A stretch of 35,751 bases of DNA, from assembly GCA_026391655.1 (NCBI GenBank), contig JAPLDR010000064.1, positions 33,078 through 68,828 on the forward strand. The letters are read 5' to 3'. The position numbers and the translations under genes were made by a program. The notes beneath the pieces were generated by a model. It saw only the letters and a program-made list of their open reading frames with translations. It did no database searches and had not been told where the DNA came from. This stretch comes from Bacteroidia bacterium (GTDB lineage: Bacteria; Bacteroidota; Bacteroidia; Bacteroidales; Prolixibacteraceae). Below are positions 17,590 through 26,683 of the stretch, one piece after another (the first letter of the stretch is position 1; each line of letters starts with the position of its first letter).

Positions 17590-17638
17590 GCGGTCTATAT
17601 TGGAGAATACGGAGCTAAAACTTTTAACTTGATAACTA

Positions 17639-20506
17639 ATGAAAACAAGTAAAAATCGCGGGACGACTTATTTCTACCTGAGTTTTGTCCTGGTCGTTTT
17701 GATGTTTACATTTTCTAACACCTCGGGGCAAAAAGCTGACCCAAAACCAGGTTGGCTGCCGATCACCAAAGAATCAAAACCCTGGAGTCGCTGGTGGTGG
17801 ATGGGCAGCAGTGTTAATCCATCCGATCTGAATGCCGCCATGGAAGCTTATTCCAGAGCAGGATTAGGTGGTTTGGAGATCACTCCAATTTATGGTGTTC
17901 ACGGCTATGAAGACAAATTCATTCAATTCCTTTCTCCCCAATGGGTTGACAATTTGAAATATACGCTTCAGGAAGGCAAACGCCTCGATATGGGCATCGA
18001 CCTGGCAATGGCATCTGGCTGGCCATTCGGGGGATTATGGGTTACGCCGGATGATGCCTGTAAGTACATGTCACTTCAGTCGTATGCCCTCAAGGGAGGC
18101 GAACAGCTTCAGGAGAAAATTGAGATGATTCAAAAACCTATGCTTCGAACAATTAGTCGTCCGAAGCTGGATATTTTGCAGTTGAAATATCCCGTTAGCG
18201 CTAATGCCGACAGTTTGCAAAGCTGGGCGATCGAACAAATCCGGTACCCCATACCAATGCCGCTTCAGGTACTTATGGCCTATTCCGATAAAGGTGAAAT
18301 CCTCAACCTGACTACGAAAATTGATTCAAAAGGCAAACTCAACTGGACAGCTCCTACAGGCAACTGGAAATTGTATGCGGTTTTCGAAGGATGGCATGGC
18401 AAAATTGTCGAACGTGGCGGACCTGGTGGCGAAGGCGATGTGATTGACCATTTTTCAACGAAAGCGATTGATAATTACCTGGGACACTTTACAACAAAAT
18501 TCAAAGGCCAGGATATTAGTGGATTACGAGCTTATTTTAATGATTCCTATGAGGTGGATGACGCGCGTGGGGAAGCCGATTTTACACCGCTGATGTTCAA
18601 TGAATTTCAGAAACGGCGTGGTTATGATTTGCGTAATAATCTTCCGTCATTAATTGGCGAGGGCACTGAAGAAAATAGCAGGCGTGTCTTGTGTGATTAC
18701 CGTGAGACCATCTCCGATCTGATTCTTGAAAACTATACGCAACGCTGGCACGATTGGGCAGCGAAAGACGGTAAAATCATCCGCAACCAGGCACATGGAG
18801 CTCCGGCCAATATTCTCGATTTGTATGGTGCAGCCGATATTCCGGAAACCGAAGGGACTGATATTGTAAAGATAAAAACGGCATCCTCGGCCGCACATGT
18901 AACCGGCAAGAAACTGGCTTCATCCGAGTCGGCAACCTGGCTGAAAGATCATTTTGAAGCATCGCTGGCCGATGTAAAACAGGCGATCGACCGGTTCTTA
19001 CTGGGCGGAGTTAACCATGTTTTTTACCACGGTACAACTTTTTCACCTCAAAATGCTCCGTGGCCGGGATGGCTATTCTATGCCGCAGTTCATTTTGGAC
19101 CAACCAATACCTTCTGGGCCGATTTTGGAACTTTGAATACCTATATTGCCCGGTCACAATCGTTTTTGCAGGCAGGAAAACCTGATAATGATATATTGTT
19201 GTATTACCCTATTTCAGACGAATATGCAGTTCGTGGCCGCTCGCTTTTGCTTCATTTTGATGGCGCTGAAAGAGGATCTGCTATTCGCAAATCGGCAGAA
19301 ACATTGTTCGAAAAAGGCTATGCATTCGACTATATTTCTGATCGTCAGTTATTAAAACTAAAAAGCGAATCAGGTAAAATCCTTACCGGTGGGACAAGTT
19401 ATCAAACTATTTTGCTTCCACCTATGAAACTGATTCCGGTTGAAACTCTCGAAAAAATTATCGAACTGGCAAAAGGGGGAGCAACCATTTTAATGGAACA
19501 ACTACCTGTTGATGTTCCCGGAATGGGCAAACTGGCCGAAAAACAGGCAAAATTTCAGTCTTTATTAAAGCAAATCAAATTTGGACCTGCCACTGGAAAT
19601 ATTCAAAAGGCCAAAGTTGGTAAAGGGCTGATTTTCTTAGGAAATCAATCTGATTTACTGGCACAGGCCAAAATCCGTCGTGAAACGATGTTTGACATAG
19701 GTTTGCAATGCATCAGGCGAATTGATGGAAACTCAACCACCTTTTTTATCGCTAACCGGGGAACCGAAATTGTTGACGGGATGGTTCCGATCGAAACCAA
19801 AACTGGTGAAGCTGTATTGTATAACCCGATGAATGGTAACTTTGGCAAAGCGATAACCAAAATTTCGGGTACAAACGGCGAAGTTTACCTGCAATTGAAT
19901 CCTGGCGAAAGCTGTCTTGTTCAGGTTTTAGCAGGAAAGGTGAATCTTCCGGAATATGCTTATTTGAAAGCTTCCGGAGATAAAGTGGCACTCAATTTGG
20001 ATTGGACGCTGACTTTCGTTGACGGTGGTCCGGAACTTCCGAAAGCAGTGAAACTTTCAAAATTGGGCTCTTGGACAGACCTTGAGGGTGACAGCTATAA
20101 AGCTTTTTCGGGAACAGCGGTTTACAAAACAACCTTCCCGAAACCTGCTACAGGAGCTAAATATTATCGGCTCGATTTGGGTAAGGTAGCCTACAGTGCG
20201 CGTGTCAATCTGAATGGCAAAGAATTAGCAGCACTTATCAGTTCACCGTTTACAGTGGATATTCCGATAGCCGATCTGAAAGATGAGAATACACTTGAAA
20301 TTTCAGTAACCAACCTGATGGGCAACCGCGTGGCAGATATGGAGCGTAAAGGACAGAAGTACAAGATTTTTTATAATACAAATTTTCCGGCAAACAGGGG
20401 TTCCAATCGTGGTGCCGATGGTTTGTTCACCACTTTGGGCTGGAAACCTCAGGAATCTGGTTTGATTGGACCAGTAACTTTGACTCCGCTACAATTGATT
20501 AAATAA
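17639..20506 (+). CDS. GH106 alpha-L-rhamnosidase, secreted
   Basis: A 955-aa protein with a signal peptide (YFYLSFVLVVLMFTFSNTSGQ). GH106 hallmarks are at the N-terminus: PWSRWWWMG (49-56), AGLGGLEITPIYG (74-86) and MASGWPFGGLW (124-134). Further on are DSYEVDDARGEADFTP and the ESATW region of the barrel. C-terminal beta-sandwich domains follow, with a GH2-like ligand-binding fold near 840-945 (KYYRLDLGKVAYSARVNLNGKE). Known members release alpha-L-rhamnose from pectic glycans. In this locus it probably attacks the non-reducing rhamnose of rhamnogalacturonan-I oligosaccharides, alternating with enzymes removing galacturonate. Length is normal. A palindrome begins at its stop codon. Confidence 0.9.
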   Translation: MKTSKNRGTTYFYLSFVLVVLMFTFSNTSGQKADPKPGWLPITKESKPWSRWWWMGSSVNPSDLNAAMEAYSRAGLGGLEITPIYGVHGYEDKFIQFLSPQWVDNLKYTLQEGKRLDMGIDLAMASGWPFGGLWVTPDDACKYMSLQSYALKGGEQLQEKIEMIQKPMLRTISRPKLDILQLKYPVSANADSLQSWAIEQIRYPIPMPLQVLMAYSDKGEILNLTTKIDSKGKLNWTAPTGNWKLYAVFEGWHGKIVERGGPGGEGDVIDHFSTKAIDNYLGHFTTKFKGQDISGLRAYFNDSYEVDDARGEADFTPLMFNEFQKRRGYDLRNNLPSLIGEGTEENSRRVLCDYRETISDLILENYTQRWHDWAAKDGKIIRNQAHGAPANILDLYGAADIPETEGTDIVKIKTASSAAHVTGKKLASSESATWLKDHFEASLADVKQAIDRFLLGGVNHVFYHGTTFSPQNAPWPGWLFYAAVHFGPTNTFWADFGTLNTYIARSQSFLQAGKPDNDILLYYPISDEYAVRGRSLLLHFDGAERGSAIRKSAETLFEKGYAFDYISDRQLLKLKSESGKILTGGTSYQTILLPPMKLIPVETLEKIIELAKGGATILMEQLPVDVPGMGKLAEKQAKFQSLLKQIKFGPATGNIQKAKVGKGLIFLGNQSDLLAQAKIRRETMFDIGLQCIRRIDGNSTTFFIANRGTEIVDGMVPIETKTGEAVLYNPMNGNFGKAITKISGTNGEVYLQLNPGESCLVQVLAGKVNLPEYAYLKASGDKVALNLDWTLTFVDGGPELPKAVKLSKLGSWTDLEGDSYKAFSGTAVYKTTFPKPATGAKYYRLDLGKVAYSARVNLNGKELAALISSPFTVDIPIADLKDENTLEISVTNLMGNRVADMERKGQKYKIFYNTNFPANRGSNRGADGLFTTLGWKPQESGLIGPVTLTPLQLIK

Positions 20507-20574
20507 ACCACATAGGCACATAGACCACATAGATTTCATTAACTTTCTAATGTGTCCTATGTGTCTATGTGGTT
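20506..20574. repeat. Imperfect inverted repeat with internal CACATAG units
   Basis: AACCACATAG..CACATAG..CCACATAG on the left pairs with ATGTGTCCTATGTGTCTATGTGGTT on the right around an AT-rich loop of about 16 nt. Each arm contains two to three tandem CACATAG-type units with only a few mismatches. It starts at the GH106 stop codon and ends 15 bp before the next start. No T-tract follows. It is probably a structured intergenic repeat. Confidence 0.85.
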
Positions 20575-20589
20575 CAAAAACAAAACTAT

Positions 20590-22728
20590 ATGATAAAATT
20601 ATCCATTTCATTGATATTAACGGTATTCCTTTTTGGTTGCCATTCCAATGCACAGCAAACCAAAATTGACCGGCATGCACTGGTAACCCGCCATAATGTT
20701 TTGGTAGAACAGCCCGATACCATGGCCACCCTTTCGGTTGGAAACGGCGAATTTGCTTTTACGACAGATGTCACTGGTTTACAGACCTTTTACCACGAAT
20801 ACGAAAATGGGGTAACACTTGGAACACAGTCGAATTGGGGTTGGCATACTTTCCCGAATACTGAGAACTATCAGGTGATTGAAAGTGCCAAATATTCTCT
20901 TTATCAGGGGCGAAAAGTCCCTTATCTGGTGCAGCCCAGCGGGAAGGGACGCGATGTTGCCGCGGCCAATTATTTCCGTGAAAATCCACAACGTCTGCAA
21001 CTGGGCATCATCCGCCTGCTATTGAAAAAAGCGGATGGATCGGAGGTGAAAATCAAAGATATACAAAATCCAAAGCATTTACTTAATCTTTGGGAAGGTC
21101 GCATCAGCAGTAAATTTTCGGTTGAGGGGCAACCAGTTGAAGTGGAGGTTTTCTGCCATCAGCAATCTGATCTGATCTCTACAAAAATCATTTCACCTCT
21201 TATCGAAAAAGGTCAATTGAAAGTGGAGTGGATCTTCCCTTATGCAGTCGCCAAAAACACCCATTCGGGTTACGATTTTGCTTCTGCGGAAAAACACCAG
21301 TCAAAACTTGAGAAAATCAATGGTAAATCGGTGAAAATCCTTCGGACACTCGATAACGATCATTACCAGGTAAAACTTCAGTGGGAAGAAGATGCAAAGC
21401 TTGAAGAATCTGAAACACACCATTTTGTCCTTTCTGCCAAATCGGGCAATACCATTTCTTTCAGTTGTTTATTTGCCCCGGAAGAGAAAAATGGTACCCT
21501 TCCAACATTTGCCGAAACGAAAACTAATAATCTGGAATCCTGGAAAAAATTCTGGGAAACAAGTGGCGCAGTCGATTTTTCAGAATGTACCGATCCACGT
21601 GCGCCGGAACTCGAACGCCGCTTTGTGTTGTCGCAATACCTGACCAAAATTCAGAATTCAGGTTCGCTGCCACCACAGGAAACCGGACTTGTTTTCAACA
21701 GCTGGTATGGTAAATTTCACCTCGAAATGCACTGGTGGCATTCGGCACATTTTGCCAACTGGAACCATCCTGAGTATCTTACAAAACAATTGGATTGGTA
21801 TCAGACCATTTATAAAAAAGCGCTCGAAACAGCACAATTACAGGGTTTTAAAGGTGTAAGATGGCCAAAAATGGTTGGTCCCGAAGGGCAGAACAGTCCA
21901 TCAGGTGTGGGCAGTTACCTGATCTGGCAGCAACCACATTTCATTTACATGGCCGAACAGTTATACCGTAGCAAACCATCACGTGAAGTGCTGAATAAAT
22001 ACAAGGATCTGATTTTTGCCACAGCCGGATTTATGGCCGACTTTGCTGTCTTAGATTCTTCAGGAAAAGTTTATAATTTGCTGCCACCGCTTATTCCGGC
22101 CCAGGAACATTGGAACCGCGAAACGACCATGAATCCTCCATTTGAGTTGGCCTATTGGCACTGGGCTTTGACTGTCGCTCAGGAATGGCACAGGCGACTG
22201 AACCAGCCCATTGATCCACATTGGGAAATGGTTCGAACCAAACTTGCTGTGCCGGTTCAGGAAAAGGGTGTTTACCTGGGAATTGCCAATGCGCCGGATT
22301 CGTACACAACGCCAAAAAACATGACTGATCACCCGATGGTAACCGGAGCAGTTGGTATGCTACCCTTATGGGATAAAATTGATCCTGAAGTGATGCGCGC
22401 AACGCTGAAAGTGGTGATGCAGAAATGGGACTGGCCTTCAACCTGGGGCTGGGATTATCCGATGGTTGCCATGTGTGCCACGCGGTTGAATGAACCAGAA
22501 ATTGCACTGGAAGCCTTGCTTAAAAACGTTCAGAAAAACACCTATCTGAAAAACGGCCACAACTATCAAAGCGAAAGATTACGCATCTATTTGCCTGGTA
22601 ATGGAGGCTTTCTGAAAGCTGTATCGCTGATGTGTGCCGGATGGGATGGCTGTAAAACGAAGAATCCCGGTTTCCCGAAGGATGGCAAATGGAATGTAAA
22701 ATGGGAAAATCTGGTTAAAGATTTTTGA
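20590..22728 (+). CDS. Six-hairpin glycosidase-like lipoprotein of unassigned family
   Basis: A 712-aa protein. I start it at the ATG at 20590, giving MIKLSISLILTVFLFGC with a lipobox cysteine at residue 17; a GTG seven codons upstream (20569) lies inside the palindrome arm and would spoil the signal peptide. The N-terminal half (about 30-310) is beta-rich, starting LVEQPDTMATLSVGNGEFAFT. The second half looks like an (alpha/alpha)6 barrel: HLEMHWWHSAHF from 377, RWPKMVGPEGQNSPSG near 424, PAQEHW (503-508), NPPFELAYWHWAL from 515, and TWGWDYPMVAM near 627. This architecture resembles GH65/GH95-type glycosidases, with E379, E506 and E519 as possible acids, but I cannot assign a CAZy family. 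Location in the operon implies action on rhamnogalacturonan or its side chains. Confidence 0.7.
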   Translation: MIKLSISLILTVFLFGCHSNAQQTKIDRHALVTRHNVLVEQPDTMATLSVGNGEFAFTTDVTGLQTFYHEYENGVTLGTQSNWGWHTFPNTENYQVIESAKYSLYQGRKVPYLVQPSGKGRDVAAANYFRENPQRLQLGIIRLLLKKADGSEVKIKDIQNPKHLLNLWEGRISSKFSVEGQPVEVEVFCHQQSDLISTKIISPLIEKGQLKVEWIFPYAVAKNTHSGYDFASAEKHQSKLEKINGKSVKILRTLDNDHYQVKLQWEEDAKLEESETHHFVLSAKSGNTISFSCLFAPEEKNGTLPTFAETKTNNLESWKKFWETSGAVDFSECTDPRAPELERRFVLSQYLTKIQNSGSLPPQETGLVFNSWYGKFHLEMHWWHSAHFANWNHPEYLTKQLDWYQTIYKKALETAQLQGFKGVRWPKMVGPEGQNSPSGVGSYLIWQQPHFIYMAEQLYRSKPSREVLNKYKDLIFATAGFMADFAVLDSSGKVYNLLPPLIPAQEHWNRETTMNPPFELAYWHWALTVAQEWHRRLNQPIDPHWEMVRTKLAVPVQEKGVYLGIANAPDSYTTPKNMTDHPMVTGAVGMLPLWDKIDPEVMRATLKVVMQKWDWPSTWGWDYPMVAMCATRLNEPEIALEALLKNVQKNTYLKNGHNYQSERLRIYLPGNGGFLKAVSLMCAGWDGCKTKNPGFPKDGKWNVKWENLVKDF

Positions 22729-22799
22729 CCCCATACCCTGAAGGGGTCCGTCAGCTGACGGATAAATAACCCCGGGTGAAGTAAAGCGAAACCCGGGGT
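22729..22799. repeat. Cluster of three intergenic palindromes
   Basis: Three stems lie directly after the preceding stop codon: a CCCC/GGGG stem at 22729-22746, the perfect 14-bp palindrome CCGTCAGCTGACGG at 22748-22761, and a 9-bp perfect stem ACCCCGGGT/ACCCGGGGT at 22769-22799 with a 13-nt loop. A weaker stem AGGGC/GCCCT follows at 22818-22833. No T-run follows the GC-rich stems, so termination is not the obvious role. The remaining spacer to 22917 shows nothing else recognisable. Confidence 0.8.
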
Positions 22800-22917
22800 C
22801 ATGAGAATGTAGGAAAAAGGGCGCATCTGCCCTGAAAATTGAAAAATAAAAGTTGTATGCGCCACAATTGGCAAAGGTTCTTTAATAATTATCTGAAAGA
22901 TATGTGATTGTTATAAA

Positions 22918-25900
22918 ATGAAAATTTTGAAAATAAACCTTTTAATACTGCTTTTTATCGGATTCTTGACCGGTTCGCCAACTATTCAGGCGCAAACTGC
23001 CAGCCAGCCCTGGCATGGCATTACGCGTCAGTTGCGTTATCAGCCAGATGGTTCCGACTTTGTGATCACCAATGGAAAACTACGGTTCAACCGTGCTTTG
23101 TATGGTACAAATACCGCTTTTCGTGTTGAAGCGGGTGACCTGCCCGAATTTGCATTGTACTTACCAGGTATGGGTGGAAATCTGCGATTCGGATTGATTG
23201 ATGTCAACGAATCAAAATGGCTGATTGATAGCAAAAACATCACCGCACGATATCGACCGGGCTCAATGATTTACACGATTACCGACCCTATGTTAGGTAA
23301 TGGAAATTTGGAAATCACCGTTCTGGCTTTGGCTGATGCTGAAGGTATGATACTGCAACTTTCATCCAACAATATTCCCGATCATCTCACCCTATTCTTC
23401 GCTTTTGGTGGTGTCACAGGAAAAAAATTCTCACGCGACGGCGATTTGGGTGCCGATCCCGAATCATCTTTTTACCTGAAACCTGAATATTGTGTTGACA
23501 ATGAATTTGTTGTTTCCGGAAATTCCTTCGCTGTGTATTATGGTTCAGGGCGCGACAAGTCGGAAGCAGAACGTTACGAAAACAACTACAAACCTACAAA
23601 AGAGGAGCTTGAAGCAACAAGACTGAAAGGCAAAAAACAGTTGATCGGTATGTTTCCTATTGGAAGCCAGTTGAAGGTATCGGATGCCGGCAAACAAAAC
23701 TCACCTAATGATTTCTACGCATCAGATACTTCAGAAAGTCCGGCCATAACCGGAAAACTCGCATTAAAATCCGGCTCCAAATCCTGGTTTTTAATTGCAA
23801 ATCCGGAAACAATTAAACTTCCGGTTTACAACCAATTATCCGAAATATTTGAGAAAGCTGAGGTTCAACGGAAAAATGTAGCCGATCGTATTCAGATTCA
23901 TACACCTGATTCATATATTAATACAGTTGGCGGAGCATTGAGTATTGCTGCCGATGCAGTTTGGGAAGAGCCTTCGTTTATGCATGGTGCGATTGCATGG
24001 CGCATGCGGCTCAATGGCTGGCGCGGTGCCTATATCGCTGATGATTTGGGCTGGCACGACCGGGCGAAAATGCACTTCACGGAATATTCAAAAGCTCAAT
24101 ATCTTGAACCTGCTTCGGGGCCGAGTGTTCCCGATCCGAAAACCAATCTGGCTCGTCAGGAAGAAAAAATGGGCAATGCCATTTATACGGAAGGTTACAT
24201 CAGTCGCAATCCAGGGAAAATCTCTGCTCCGCACCATTACGATATGAACCTCGTGTTCATCGATCAGGTGCTTCGCCATTTCAACTGGACCGGCGACACA
24301 GCTTATTTAAAACAAATGTGGCCGATGATTCAGCGGCACCTGGCCTGGGAGAAACGGTGTTTCGACGGCAACAACGACGGTTTGTACGACGCCTATTGCT
24401 GTATCTGGGCGAGCGACGCTCTTCAATACAGCGGTGGTGGCGTAACTCACTCATCTGCTTATAATTATTTTGCGAATAAAACTGCTGCACATTTGGCAAA
24501 GTTGATTGGTAAAGACCCATTGCCCTACCAAACCGAAGCGGGTAAAATTTTAAAGGCGATGAATCAGCAACTTTGGATGCCCGGAAAGGGTTGGTTTGCC
24601 GAAAATAAAGACTTGCTCGGTCTTCAGAAAATTCATCCTTCAGCCGCTCTTTGGACAATTTACCATGCCATTGACTCCGAAATTCCCGACCCGTTTCAGG
24701 CATGGCAATGTCTGCGCTATGTTGATACCGAAATTCCCCATATTCCTATTACGGCTAATGGTTTGGAAGGTGACTATTACACTTTATCCACGACAAATTG
24801 GATGCCTTATGCCTGGTCGATCAATAATGTAGCATCGGGAGAAGTATTTCATACGGCATTGGCTTACTGGCAGACAGGTCGCAATGACGAAGCTTTCCGG
24901 ATCACAAAAAGCTCGCTGCTCGACTATTTATATTTGGGTAGTAGTCCGGGAAATTTTGGGCAACTGTCGTTTTATGATGCCTTCCGTGGTGAATTATACC
25001 GTGATTTTGCCGATGGAATTGGCGCAGCAAGTCGCGCACTAATTGAAGGTTTATTCGGAATTCGTCCGGATGCCACAAACGGAAAATTACTGATCCAGCC
25101 CGGATTTCCTTCAGATTGGAACTATGCGTCGCTCAAAACTCCCGATATTTCATTAGATTTTAAGAGAGAGCAAAGTATTGATATTTATACAATTGAACCC
25201 AAATTCTTTCAGAAACTAAGGCTGGTACTCCGGGTAAAAGTGCCACTTGATCAAGTCAAATCACTGACTGTTAATGGACAGCCAGCAAAATGGAAGATAC
25301 TTTCTGAAGCCATCGGGCAACCGGAAATTGAGTTGATTTGCGATGCTTCTGAAACTTATAAAATCAAGATCGAATGGTCGGGTGAAAAACCTGAAACAAT
25401 TGAAATGCCAGCGTTTTATGCCGAAGGTGAAAGTCTTCAGTTAGCACACAAACAGTCAACGATTGTTGAACTGAAAGATCCACAGCGGATTCTGCGAACT
25501 CCAAAAATTATTTTCCATTCTTTGGTGGCAACCGTTTCCGGAGAATTTGGAAATCGTACCGCCTTTGTGAAACTTCAACAAGGTGGAATGGAATGGTGGA
25601 GTCCGCTGAGTTTTGAGGTGCGTCCGGCAATTGAGATCATATCTGCCAAAAATCAACCTTTCGGAAGCCTTATTTTTAAAGTCAGGAACAATGCCCTAAC
25701 CTCGTTTGAAGGAACTCTTTCGGTGAATGGGTTTACTAAAAAACTAATGGTCGGAGCAAGCTCTGATTCACCGGAAATTGTAGTTACAGCAGATAATCTG
25801 ATAAATGGAAGTAATCCGGTAAATGTGGAATTGGGGAAATATATTTATTCTAAAAACCTGATTAACTGGAATGTAAATAAAAGTCCGGATACAAAATACG

Positions 25901-26610
25901 AAACGATAGATTTGGGCAAACATTTTAACGATCAGGTGACCAATATTTTCAAAAACAAATATTTATCGCCGCGTTCGCCCTATCCGACGCTTGCTGTTCC
26001 AACGCAGGGAATCGGCGACTGGTGTTCCTTTAATGAGACCGAGGAGATCGACGATTCAGGATTACGTGCAAAAGCCGGAGTATCGAATCTGATCACACTT
26101 CCGCAAGGAATTCCGTTTGCCACTCCCGGAAAGCCAGCTTTACCAAATATCATATATACCTCACAATGGGACAATTACCCAAAAGAGGCTTGGGTCAAAC
26201 TATCCGGGAAAGCTTCACATGTCTATCTTCTTATGGCCGGATCTACACACCACATGCAAAGCCGGTTCGATAATGGCGAAGTAAATGTGGAATACACCGA
26301 CGGTACCTCCGAAAAGCTGGTTTTGCGCAATCCCGAAACCTGGTGGCCGATTGAACAGGATTATTACGATGACGGATTTGCATTTGATCCGGGTGTTTCG
26401 AAACCAGTTCGGGTTTATTTAAAAACCGGTGAGGTAAAAACCGAAGGTTACCAGGTATTAAGCAAAAACAGGGGCAACAGGATCAAGGGTGGCGCAGCAA
26501 CCGTGCTTGATCTGCCTTTAAATCCGAAGAAAGAATTAAAACAACTTAGTCTGAAAACCCTTGCCAATGATGTGGTAATCGGGTTGATGGCGCTAACTTT
26601 AGTAAGATAG
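22918..26610 (+). CDS. Large DUF4450-type six-hairpin glycosidase-like protein, secreted
   Basis: A 1230-aa protein with a signal peptide ending near residue 26 (GSPTIQAQ). The N-terminal beta domain (about 30-325) opens LRYQPDGSDFVITNGKLRFNR and matches, from memory, the DUF4450 family of Bacteroidota. An (alpha/alpha)6 barrel (about 330-725) follows: GGALSIAADAVWEEPSFMHG from 338, WRGAYIADDLGWHDRA (368-382), ending with the family-typical LFGIRPDATNGKLLIQPGFP closing segment. A further 500 residues of beta-sandwich domains complete the protein, including one that resembles a ligand-binding module (KEAWVKLSGKASHVYLLMAGSTH). D375/D376 and D381 are candidate acids. No activity is known to me; in context it probably hydrolyses a rhamnogalacturonan-I linkage. 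Confidence 0.7.
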   Translation: MKILKINLLILLFIGFLTGSPTIQAQTASQPWHGITRQLRYQPDGSDFVITNGKLRFNRALYGTNTAFRVEAGDLPEFALYLPGMGGNLRFGLIDVNESKWLIDSKNITARYRPGSMIYTITDPMLGNGNLEITVLALADAEGMILQLSSNNIPDHLTLFFAFGGVTGKKFSRDGDLGADPESSFYLKPEYCVDNEFVVSGNSFAVYYGSGRDKSEAERYENNYKPTKEELEATRLKGKKQLIGMFPIGSQLKVSDAGKQNSPNDFYASDTSESPAITGKLALKSGSKSWFLIANPETIKLPVYNQLSEIFEKAEVQRKNVADRIQIHTPDSYINTVGGALSIAADAVWEEPSFMHGAIAWRMRLNGWRGAYIADDLGWHDRAKMHFTEYSKAQYLEPASGPSVPDPKTNLARQEEKMGNAIYTEGYISRNPGKISAPHHYDMNLVFIDQVLRHFNWTGDTAYLKQMWPMIQRHLAWEKRCFDGNNDGLYDAYCCIWASDALQYSGGGVTHSSAYNYFANKTAAHLAKLIGKDPLPYQTEAGKILKAMNQQLWMPGKGWFAENKDLLGLQKIHPSAALWTIYHAIDSEIPDPFQAWQCLRYVDTEIPHIPITANGLEGDYYTLSTTNWMPYAWSINNVASGEVFHTALAYWQTGRNDEAFRITKSSLLDYLYLGSSPGNFGQLSFYDAFRGELYRDFADGIGAASRALIEGLFGIRPDATNGKLLIQPGFPSDWNYASLKTPDISLDFKREQSIDIYTIEPKFFQKLRLVLRVKVPLDQVKSLTVNGQPAKWKILSEAIGQPEIELICDASETYKIKIEWSGEKPETIEMPAFYAEGESLQLAHKQSTIVELKDPQRILRTPKIIFHSLVATVSGEFGNRTAFVKLQQGGMEWWSPLSFEVRPAIEIISAKNQPFGSLIFKVRNNALTSFEGTLSVNGFTKKLMVGASSDSPEIVVTADNLINGSNPVNVELGKYIYSKNLINWNVNKSPDTKYETIDLGKHFNDQVTNIFKNKYLSPRSPYPTLAVPTQGIGDWCSFNETEEIDDSGLRAKAGVSNLITLPQGIPFATPGKPALPNIIYTSQWDNYPKEAWVKLSGKASHVYLLMAGSTHHMQSRFDNGEVNVEYTDGTSEKLVLRNPETWWPIEQDYYDDGFAFDPGVSKPVRVYLKTGEVKTEGYQVLSKNRGNRIKGGAATVLDLPLNPKKELKQLSLKTLANDVVIGLMALTLVR

Positions 26611-26616
26611 TAGTAT

Positions 26617-26632
26617 ACTCAGCAGGTGACTT
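26617..26632 (+). repeat. Truncated copy (left arm) of the 33-bp palindrome
   Basis: ACTCAGCAGGTGACTT is identical to the left arm of the full copy that follows directly. It lies 6 bp after the DUF4450 gene stop. It has no right arm of its own, although it could compete for pairing with the right arm of the next copy. Confidence 0.9.
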
Positions 26633-26665
26633 ACTCAGCAGGTGACTTCAAGTCACCTGCTGAGT
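26633..26665 (+). repeat. 33-bp palindrome, copy 1
   Basis: A perfect inverted repeat: arms ACTCAGCAGGTGACTT and AAGTCACCTGCTGAGT around a central C. The transcript would form a 14-bp stem with a TTCAA loop. It lies between the DUF4450 and GH43-like genes and ends 18 bp before the next ATG. Confidence 0.95.
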
Positions 26666-26683
26666 ACTTAGGAACAGAAAAAT

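Noticed and set aside
20506-22799. Terminal inverted repeats of an insertion sequence around the lipoprotein gene
   Set aside because: The palindromes at the two ends are unrelated in sequence, and the enclosed gene is a glycosidase-like lipoprotein, not a transposase.
26633-26665. The 33-bp palindromes as intrinsic terminators
   Set aside because: No T-tract follows any copy, and essential downstream operon genes lie only 13-60 bp beyond them.
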